Source of the DNA: Hippasteria phrygiana
Lineage: Eukaryota > Echinodermata > Asteroidea > Valvatida > Goniasteridae
Assembly (NCBI GenBank): GCA_037893225.1
Contig: JAZGUH010000491.1
Location: forward strand, 310,001 to 374,000
Length of the DNA: 64,000 nt
Direction: 5' to 3'
The stretch's first letter is position 1. Every line of letters begins with the position of its first letter. Shown piece by piece: positions 37,699 through 64,000 of the stretch. A model generated the notes under the pieces. The model saw only the letters and a program-made list of their open reading frames with translations, was not told the origin of the DNA and made no database searches. The position numbers were made by a program, and so were the translations under genes.

Positions 37699-40056
37699 AA
37701 ATATGAAACCAAAACATTGTACATTGTAGTTAAAAAAAAAAAAAAAAACCTACACACATTTTTAATGGAAAATATCTCGGAATTGGGGAATCATGGTCAA
37801 ATTGTTTTAACATATTCGTCAACTATGTTTTTGTTGTATTTTGTGCAAATTGTGTTAACAAATAATGCTCAAATAAAGAAATGTCATCGATATTAAAAAA
37901 AAAAATTGTCAAAAACCAGTTTGTCCACACGCAAGTCAATGGAATTGGGTAAATTTAAATACATTTTAGCACCACGTGCTAATCATCCCCCTCTGTCAAT
38001 GAATAAAATAAGTGTTTACAGTCAATAGCAATTGACACAATAGAACAGTTGAAGTGTTTATGTTGTGCTTTTGTTTCTTCCCGGGTTAGTGAATACTTAT
38101 TACTTCCATCCTGGGTAGCCCTACGATTATCGATCTTTATAGCATGCATGACTCCTATAGACTTTCGTGTGGCTATCTGTCTTTATGCCATTTTCTCTAA
38201 ACCGATGCCATTTCTATATTGGAGTTTTCTTTTGAACACAATTTTCACCATATACCACTAAGATAGTGTAGTTAATAAAAAAGTTAAAACAATTTGGCCA
38301 TATTTTCCCAATTCCGAGAAATTTTCCTCCAAAACAAAGTGTAGGTTTTTGTTTTTGTTTACCACACTGCATTACTCTTTTGGCTACATAAATCTATTTT
38401 AAAGTAATTACATGTATACCCTTTTCATGTGACATCAGCAGTCTATACTGGAGAGGCTAGTTTAGTGATGTAATAAAGTGGGTGGAAAGGTTTCGATAAA
38501 CATGTGAAAATACCTCCAAAGCTTTGTCTGACTACAAGGAAAGATTTCACTTGACATTACAGTCGGTCTGCTTTGTTTATTAACCTAAATCTTTGGTGTG
38601 AAGTTTGACATGCTGACTGCTGACTGCTGACCACTTTAGAAATTCATCCTCATGCACGTATGTTTCCTCCGCCAACTTAGTTTTGCTCATTGTGCAGATC
38701 TATCTACTGGGCACCAGTTTACCCTTTGTGCTGTATAAGTGACGTCAGATCAGTTCCTTTTTTCCCATCAATGATATGCTTATTTGCGTTTGAATAGGCA
38801 TAATGGTGTTGCGTAATTGATTGAATAGTAGCCTTTTACAAGCAGTGATGTTCGTTGATTTCCTCTGTTGCTGTCACAATTTTCCGGAAATTCTTTGCAA
38901 GCGGGGTTTTTACAAGAATGTGAATGCCATGGAAGTAAAGCTTACGACCAACTTGAAACCTTTCTGGTGATTATTAGTGCGCAATACCTTTTTGGGGTTA
39001 GATTCACGAGTTCCAACCCGGTGTAGGCTGTGCTTCGATTCTGCAGCAGCAATTGATTAACGATCCAGCGATCCCGGTGATATTTGAATAATGCATAATG
39101 CAATAGCTTTTAATCATATCGATACCAATCACTATAGAAATATGCTAAGAATCGATACTATCTACTTCCGACTTTACCCGACAATGTTACAAAGAAATCA
39201 ATTAATATTGCTTAAAAAAAAAAATTTTGTACACCTGATTTTATAACGTTTGTCTTGGGAAACTTCTTGTGCACATATATTTCTGGGGTACATCTGACGG
39301 AAAACTCGTATAAGAAATAATTTGAATGGTTGGTGTTGTCATAGCGTTTGTACAGTATTTTGGCAACCTGCCCAGTGGCATCCCGATATAAGACTATCTC
39401 ACAGACATTGTTATCAATGGCTATGGCTCTTCACCATAGCCTGACTGACAAAATTCGAAGCTATAGCCACAACAGATCCGATCCAGGCAACGGCTTATAC
39501 TGTGTGACTGCAGCACCAGCCTGTGAATAAACTCAACTGATACACCCGCAATACATGTATACGTCAACATACGTGCATAAAATCCTCATGGTTTTTTTTT
39601 GTTGTCCTAACCCTACTGCTACTCAAATGTCTCTGGTTGGCTTAAAAACAAAAAGGTTAGTCTGAATTAGTTTTACCTAAAAAAACAACAACACAAATGT
39701 GCCTGTATAAAAGTTTTTTTTGTTTCCTTTCTTACAAAATGTACACATTTTCTCTGATGGTGCATGTCAAATTCAAGACCTTTCAAAGTCAAGGTCGTAT
39801 CTCATATGAAGTTATTATGGTATATACAGATTTCTTTTAGGAACTAATGTGGAAACACACAAACTTGACCACAAACCCTTCCAGTACCATATACTTTATA
39901 CAGTCGACCTCCCGATCCCGATATTTTGAGCGCAGAATTGATCTGGATCAAGTCGGATCAAGGACTATGGTTAACCATAGTTGACAATTGTTGGACTAAT
40001 TGCTGCCTGAATGCTGGCTAGTCCCAACGTCTAGTCAACGAGATGGAACTAACCTA
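37699..40056. other. Intergenic, no gene seen
   Basis: Low-copy AT-rich sequence. No coding similarity or clear repeat structure recognised. Confidence 0.35.
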
Positions 40057-40064
40057 CAGGGCAT

Positions 40065-40842
40065 TAGGGCTGTTCAATTTCGAATAATTTAGTACTCGAT
40101 TATTCAAAAGTGGGTTTGACCGATTATTCGATACTCGCAATCAAGTTTTTCATGCATGCAAACACTATGAACCCCTTGGATGTGATTTCCTATTCAGAAT
40201 GGACAGGAGGATTAAGAGAATGTGATTTTAACAATGAGGGTTCCAAAATCACATCCCGAGTCCAGAATCACAATGCCGTTTAAGCTGTTAAACCCAGAAG
40301 TCACAATGTACTCTTTGTCAGGGTGGGATAATAGTTCACAGGCTTCAGATGTCATTTTAAATAGAGTAGGATGTGATTTTGGACCCTCATTGTTAAAATC
40401 ACATCCTCTTAAATCCTCATGTCCATTTTGAATAGGAAATCACATCCACGGGATTCACAGTGAAAACACGCCGGTGTTGTACGTGCGGCGATCGATATTA
40501 TGGACCCCTTGATCGACATTTTTGTGCATGCGCCTGTTGTGTCAAGATCATTACGGGTATGTATAACATTCTGATAACAAGGGACCAAACTCTAGCCTGC
40601 GTTTTTGCAGTAATTATTTTATGAATGTCTTTTACGGACGGGAACAATAAGCCTCCGTCCACAAAAGTGCCCGTCGACAAAAAGCCGGCATTTGACAATG
40701 CTAAGCACTGTAACTTTTCTACTAAAATAGCATCAGTCGTATCTGTACGTGCATATATTTTTGTTTGAATATTTGAACAGGTAAAAAGGTATTCGAATAT
40801 TCGGTTGACGATCGAATATTCGGTATATTCGGGACCGCCCTA
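40065..40842. mobile_element. hAT element, AATATTCG type, 778 bp
   Basis: Ends TAGGGCTGTTCAATTTCGAA and, reversed, TAGGGCGGTCCCGAATATAC. A perfect 8-bp duplication CAGGGCAT flanks them (40057-40064 and 40843-40850). Words such as CGATTATTCG and CGAATATTCG crowd both ends. A different element is nested at about 40168-40457. Confidence 0.93.
40168..40457. mobile_element. Nested inverted-repeat element (GGATGTGATTTCC)
   Basis: CACTATGAACCCCTTGGATG at the left mirrors CATCCACGGGATTCACAGTG at the right. The arms are about 85 bp. It carries the core CACAATGTACTC shared with 11295-11530. It lies wholly inside the hAT copy. Confidence 0.8.
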
Positions 40843-41363
40843 CAGGGCATTGTTAGCACTGGTTATCAATAGCAACATTGCTTGTACTAAACTGTGACAA
40901 GTGAAGGGGACCGATGACACCTTAGTTGGACTAGTTATCGTCGCACTTGGACATTACTGCACAGAATCAACGGAGGTCACAATTCGGCCAATGGTTAACC
41001 AATGTTCCTTGATGGAACTTGCTCCTGCAATATCCTTGGTGCAGTATCTGAAGGCAGTCGAACCGAAAGGGTTCGGTACTTGATGTATTTCCCAATGATG
41101 AGGTAAATGTCCAGATTTCAAGGAGGGTCCGTACATCTCTCATGGAATCAACTTTTTAAAGAAAATTGAGCAGGTAAAATTACGCCAATCCTTTTCTAGT
41201 ATTTTATAAAGATTTTACAATTTATTTTTTTGGATAGACAAAATATATGAAACTAGATACTGATGGGGCCCTCTGTCAACAAAATGTTGCCATTTCCCAA
41301 CGTGGTGTATGAAGCACTGTATGCTCAGTGCTTTCCGAGAGTCTGTGTGAAAAAAATCACAGG

Positions 41364-41480
41364 CTTACTCGGGTGGGACTCAAACCCATGACCACCTTGC
41401 TTACTAGTGCAGATGTCTGAACCACTCGACCACCGAGCTGGCTGATTCGAATCCAATGCAGCAACGGGTACCGCACAATC
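41364..41480 (-). mobile_element. tRNA-derived SINE, family 2
   Basis: On the minus strand: GGTACCCGTTGCTGCATTGG, then AGCTCGGTGGTCGAGTGGTT and ATGGGTTTGAGTCCCACCCG. Same family as 14512 and 14767. Confidence 0.75.
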
Positions 41481-41944
41481 AATGTGATGATGGAATCTTG
41501 CTTCAGAGGTGATGTAAATTGGGAGAGTTCTTTTTTCCCTTTCTCGACGCCGTGCATGAAGCACTATATGCTCAGTAAGCATACAGTGCTTCATACACTC
41601 AAAATCTTTCTTAATTTACATCTCACTCCGATGCAAATTACACCTACACACAAATTATTTCTATTCGAAAATAAACTTTCCCCCTCCCCACAAAAATGCG
41701 AAGATGAAACAAATGTTTTAATCAATGCGTATAAATGATTATCCTCTTAATAATTTGCTCAGGCTTACTTTCCACAAAATCCAAACCTTGATTTAACAGT
41801 AGCACCACTGATTGATCACATTTCTACATTTCACTGAATTTGTTTAAATTTGTTGTATGATCTTTACAAAGTGTGTTTCAACTGCCTCAAGAGACCCTTA
41901 TGTGGCATCACAAATCCATATTGGACCAAATATTGTGGTACAGT

Positions 41945-42112
41945 ACAGTGCCACTATAACGAACATCATGGTATCCACAAAAAGTGTTCACAATAGTGGT
42001 CGTTCTTTATAGTGACTAATGGTATGTACGGAATACATCAATTTGGGAGCCAAAAGTGATGTTCGTTATAGCCAAATGTTCGGTATAGCAGTGTTTGTTA
42101 CAGCGAAGTTCA
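41945..42112. mobile_element. pogo/Tigger-like fragment
   Basis: Starts TACAGTGCCACTATAACGAA and contains GTTCGTTATAGCCAAATGTT, sharing its ends with the element at 19320-19680. The right end is degenerate. Confidence 0.6.
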
Positions 42113-42336
42113 ACCATACGTGATTTAATCGGCCCTGTAGTACACAAGTTCTATGGTCACTGCAAGGCAGTTCACACATGTTGGTGTTGTTCACATCTGG
42201 CGTCACATGGCTGAAAAGGGTCTACATAGCTACACCCCTCATACATGATCAAACTCTACTTATACAGATTTCACCCCGTGGCTAATGCCCTCTATCAAAC
42301 CAAACCACGGCACTGGCAGGCAAAAGCTTGTGTGCT

Positions 42337-60460
<18,124 letters not shown>

Positions 60461-60477
60461 TTACAAGTCGCTTGGAT

Positions 60478-60600
60478 ACTGACAATTTGGGAGACTGCAA
60501 ACATAGGGCAAGATAGCTCAGAAAGTAGAGCACCGGTACGGTATTCTGGAGGTCACAGGTTCGAATCCAGCTCCTGCCAGTTTTCTTTGTTCACTTCAAA
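60478..60600 (+). mobile_element. tRNA-derived SINE, family 1
   Basis: ACTGACAATTTGGGAGACTG, GGGCAAGATAGCTCAGAAAG, GGTTCGAATCCAGCTCCTGC and CAGTTTTCTTTGTTCACTTC. Confidence 0.82.
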
Positions 60601-60788
60601 AAAATTCAACCAAATTACCTAGTCAGTTTTCCTTGTGGTTTGCTTGACGATAAAGTTAATAAGTCGTATCCTCATTGAGTGATCCCCACAATGTCGCTTC
60701 CCAGGTTGTATCGTAAAATTTGGCGTGATCCCTGGCTATACGTCATTATGGGTTTATGACTTCTGACTAACGCCCACCCGTACAAATA
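60601..60788 (+). repeat. Composite SINE linker
   Basis: AGTTTTCCTTGTGGTTTGCT, AGTCGTATCCTCATTGAGTG, ATCCCCACAATGTCGCTTCC and CTTCTGACTAACGCCCACCC. Same linker as 50760-50950 in the opposite orientation. Confidence 0.8.
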
Positions 60789-60908
60789 CAGACAATTTGG
60801 GAGACCGCCAACATAGGGCAAGATAGCTCAGTTGGTAGAGTGCCGGTAGGGTATTCCGAAGGTCACACGTTTAAATCAAGCTCCTGCCAGTTTTCTCTGT
60901 TCACTTGA
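60789..60908 (+). mobile_element. tRNA-derived SINE, family 1
   Basis: GACAATTTGGGAGACCGCCA, GGGCAAGATAGCTCAGTTGG, then a mutated B box (CGTTTAAATCAAG) and CTCCTGCCAGTTTTCTCTG. Confidence 0.82.
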
Positions 60909-61691
60909 AACATTTATGAAAATGACCTACCGTAATTTTCGGAATATAGACCGCAGCTTATACATTGATTCTCACGCTAAAAAATGTCCCTGCGGCTTTT
61001 ACTCCGGGCGGTTTATACGGCAACAGTTGAAGAATAAAATCGGTCACACAAGGTTTGAAATTCACGACGGCCACGGCGGCCAGTGCCGTCGATGCCCTAA
61101 GGCTTAGTTGCCGTGATGCCCCTTGTAAAAATGCACTATTCACGGCCAGTTGTGCTGTGCTCCATTAATACTTTGGCCGTTGTGCCCTTCTTGCCGAACC
61201 AAGCCCTCAAATTGCTCAATTTTTTAGTACCAAACCGTTGCCGGATCCTACAAAACGGCGCTTTTCGATCGCGCTGGTAATTTCCCGTGCGCGTGATGAG
61301 AGATCGCGCTAGAGCCCGCACGGTACGTGCGCCCCATGTAAAAACCTTCACAAAACCTCGATTCCCCAAGTAGACTGGTTCCCGTCCGTGCATTATTTTT
61401 CTTCTTTCTCACTGGGGCGGGAACCAGTCACAGCCTAAAAGCAAGCTCTGAATCCGCGGCCGAATCCGCGGCTAGCTTTAGCCATGTAGCTCTTACTACA
61501 GTAACCCAAACCCCCAAAGCCGGTTAAGCCATGTGTGCGGTTTAGCGATGGTCCAGAGGGAGTAGCGTTGCCTGTTCAACACAACGAACTCCCCTCATGC
61601 AAACGATCGTGCATAGTGTGCATGTTGGCTGCGATGACTCGGACACGTGGAAACCGAAGCGTTTTCTGTTTGCGATTTATTCGACAATTAA

Positions 61692-61861
61692 GGGCCAGTC
61701 ACACTGGCCACGATAACGAAAACGAAAACGATGCGAATGAACGCTCCCTATTGGTAGATGGAACGCGCGCGTATTACACGCGCGACCGTCCACCAATCAG
61801 TGCCGTTTATTCTCACCGTTTTCGTGATCGTCTTTGTTATCGTGGCCAGTGTGACCGGCCC
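61692..61861. mobile_element. Palindromic miniature element, GGCCGGTCACACTGGCC
   Basis: GGGCCAGTCACACTGGCCAC at the left, GGCCAGTGTGACCGGCCC at the right, inner CGCGCGTATTACACGCGCG. Second copy of the 56606 family. Confidence 0.82.
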
Positions 61862-62206
61862 TTATTATGCCTTGCATCGCTTAATTAATTAAAACGTTCC
61901 AGACAAATTGAACTCGACAAGTCGGCTATTATATGCAAGAATGACATGAATCATGATAAAACTCATTTCTGCCCCACGGAACCAAACTCATTTTTACTGG
62001 GCGACTTGGAAAAGGAGATCGACAACGTTGACGCTTTTTCCGCCAGCGATATAGCGCACCGTGATTTCCCGAATGGCCCGTGCGGGGCGTGAACGCAACA
62101 TGGCCGGTGAAGATGGCGGCAACGCACGGTAAAACCACTCATGCCGTCGCGCGGCATGCCCGGTACGGGCCGTGTTTCCTCCATGACTATACAACTTAAA
62201 AGTTCA

Positions 62207-62320
62207 GGCAGTGATGGAAATAAGAAAATAAAATGATTAGCAAATTATGCTAATCATATTGTCATTTGATTAGCAATGTGATAAAATTGACTAGCAAAAG
62301 AAAAACTGCGACAAACTCAA
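62207..62320. repeat. GATTAGCAA-rich, hAT-like end
   Basis: CAGTGATGGAAATAAG followed by several GATTAGCAA/TTGCTAATC words. No partner end assigned. Confidence 0.45.
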
Positions 62321-63561
62321 TGTTATTATTAATATGAATCATTTTTTTTATTAATATTGATCGATGGGTGTGCTGAAGATAAGCAACGTATTTAACAGTA
62401 CTACGCATTCCTTATACTCTTTAATTTCTAAGTAGTTAAGAAAACAAATACGCAAGCCGTAAGCTCAGTTTTCATTGTTTCTTGGCACCTTCCACATGTC
62501 TAAAAGTTTCGCTCAGTGCCGTGAGAGACTAATTGTACAAATACACCAGTATGCAAGCAAGACCTTCATCTGGCCTTCGTGCCCTTATCAATTTTTGTCA
62601 TTGGCCTTGGTGCCTTCATTAGTGGCCTTGGTGCCCCAGGAAATGTTGACGTCACGAAGGGCAAAATGGCCTTGGCCCCCAGATTACGAATTTCGAACCC
62701 TGAGTGCCGTTTACGTTCGCTCTACTCACTTATTGGAAATAAAGGAAACCAATCCAGAGGGACCGAATAGACTTGCAAATGTACCATAAGTACCGTTCAC
62801 ACCTCACAAATAGTGTGGTGCGTCTGTTCGTTTTTGTCTGTTTTATCGTTGTGTAATCCATGTTGTTTATTATTTCACTGGTCAATTGGTGACTGTTGAG
62901 CTCAGATTAGTGGTTAAAGTTGTCATTTTCTTTTTTATTCCCCCCGCCCCGTCAAACAAAAAAGAACTGCCGCGCGGCCCACCCAGCCAGGATGCTCATC
63001 CAGCCCGTCAAAATTGGTAATTTTGAGGACATATGAAAGTTTATTGGGCTCCATGCGCGTCGAATGAGGGCGCTGTCCACAGATACTCGTATACCACCAG
63101 TGGGATTGCTTTGTCTGTTTGCTGACTCTCGATAATTGCGTTTTCAATAGGAATATCATAGCGGGAACCAGACACTTAAATTGAAGTCGGGTAAGATGAC
63201 GTCGATATTGAACCCAAACTCGCCTTTTCTTTCCGCCTATCTCGTTCTTGCGCTGCTTACACTTTAGGATTGCGTGTGATTTCGATAGTGGAACCATTTT
63301 ACATACGAGCGCTATGCACACGATGACTTTTGTGGTCGGTCGTCAGCACCGCGGTGCGGCTAATACGCCAACTTTAAATCTTAATTTGCGGCTTATACTC
63401 CGCGCGGCCTATATTCCGAAAATTACGGTAGTCAGTTTCCAATGCGGTTTGTTTGAAATTACCATTCTGCTGGTGAGTGACTGATTTTTAGAGAAAAGTC
63501 TTGCACAACAAAAATATAATTTGTATGCATATTTAAAGAAAAAACTTGCTGAATCTTTCTA

Positions 63562-63738
63562 AAGCCCGGTTCATACTTCACGTGAATGCGAAGCGAATTT
63601 GTGACATCAATGCCAAATATTCGCGCTACGAATTCGAAAAAGTTGAACACATTTCAACTTGTGCGAATCTTCACCGAGAATGTATCAAGACATCAAATTT
63701 GTTTCGCGTCGCATTCGCGTGGAGTATGAACCGGCCTT
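63562..63738. mobile_element. Inverted-repeat element, CGGTTCATACTTCACG ends
   Basis: AAGCCCGGTTCATACTTCAC at the left and GGAGTATGAACCGGCCTT at the right. TTCGCG and GCGAAT words occur inside. About 177 bp, non-coding. Confidence 0.75.
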
Positions 63739-63933
63739 AATAACAGGATACAGAGTTAGTTCAAAATTTCCCGAGGCATTTACAATTTTGCAGATATGAA
63801 TATAATCAACCATTGGGCCATATTTCTGAAAGAGGGCAGTGTAACGACACCATTTTAAGGGTACAAACACAAGTGAATACCCAGTTTTTAAGTAGATTAA
63901 CATACAACTTTGATTAAAAATGTTGGCAATCTT

Positions 63934-64000
63934 TAACCCTAACCTTCCCAAATCCTCCAAAAATTCTTTCCCAAATGGAGGAATTTGGAGGATTGAGGGT
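63934..64000. repeat. AATCCTCC repeat, cut by window end
   Basis: TTAACCCTAACCTTCCCAAA then AATCCTCC and GGAGGATT words. Same family end as the reverse of 9404. Confidence 0.5.

Larger units (their letters stand above)
60930..63431. mobile_element. Candidate 2.5-kb composite bounded by CGGAATATAGACCGC ends
   Basis: TACCGTAATTTTCGGAATAT at 60930 is inverted at 63412-63431, with TA at both edges. The right side (63196-63431) matches 42891-43145 in reverse. Between them lie hAT-like ends (61049: CAAGGTTTGAAATTC; 62702, reversed: CAGGGTTCGAAATTC) with GGCC(T/A)TGGTGCC words, and the palindrome at 61692-61861. These may be two separate insertions rather than one element. Confidence 0.4.

Overview
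The window is animal (metazoan) nuclear DNA. Two conserved genes can be rebuilt exon by exon from GT-AG introns whose phases all agree. The rest is introns, intergenic DNA and many small transposon copies. The low-copy AT-rich background, frequent ACATGTA words, tRNA-derived SINEs and dense hAT and TTAA miniature elements suggest a marine invertebrate, possibly an echinoderm or another non-vertebrate deuterostome. That placement is inference only; no vertebrate-type repeat was seen.

Region 1 (620-20693, + strand): the 3' half of Jarid2 (Jumonji), the PRC2-associated JmjC pseudo-demethylase. Eleven exons encode the last 452 residues: the segment before the JmjC domain, the whole JmjC domain, a C5HC2-like zinc finger and a serine/arginine-rich tail. 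They include a 36-nt microexon at 6219-6254. The ARID and JmjN exons lie before the window. The introns hold several hAT elements, one with an 8-bp target duplication and a recognisable transposase C-terminus (15643-18097). A palindrome array is fused to the splice acceptor of the exon at 14291.

Region 2 (20694-42336): the Jarid2 3'UTR and the convergent intergenic interval. No conserved coding exon was found here. It carries hAT, Tc1/pogo-like and foldback elements. The best is a 778-bp hAT copy at 40065-40842 with a perfect 8-bp duplication and another inverted-repeat element nested inside.

Region 3 (60369-42337, - strand): the 3' part of Supt16h (SPT16, large subunit of the FACT histone chaperone). 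Eight exons encode the last 357 residues, covering the middle domain, the acidic tail and the basic C-terminus. Its introns carry an 18-bp minisatellite of about 31 copies, a cluster of direct and inverted repeats at 47.4-49.5 kb, tRNA-like SINEs in composite units, non-LTR retrotransposon remnants and a 788-bp hAT copy that keeps what looks like the first transposase exon. From 60370 to 64000 is further intron (or upstream DNA) of this gene, again full of repeats.

The genes are tail to tail, with their stop codons about 21.6 kb apart. Both products act on chromatin: JARID2 with PRC2 in H3K27 methylation, SPT16 in H2A-H2B handling during transcription and replication. The most distinctive feature of the window is the number of unrelated hAT-type families in which each copy's ends are built from its own short, often self-complementary word (GGTACC, GATTTAAATC, AATATTCG, GGCCGAGG, CAAGTCC, TTGCGCAA).
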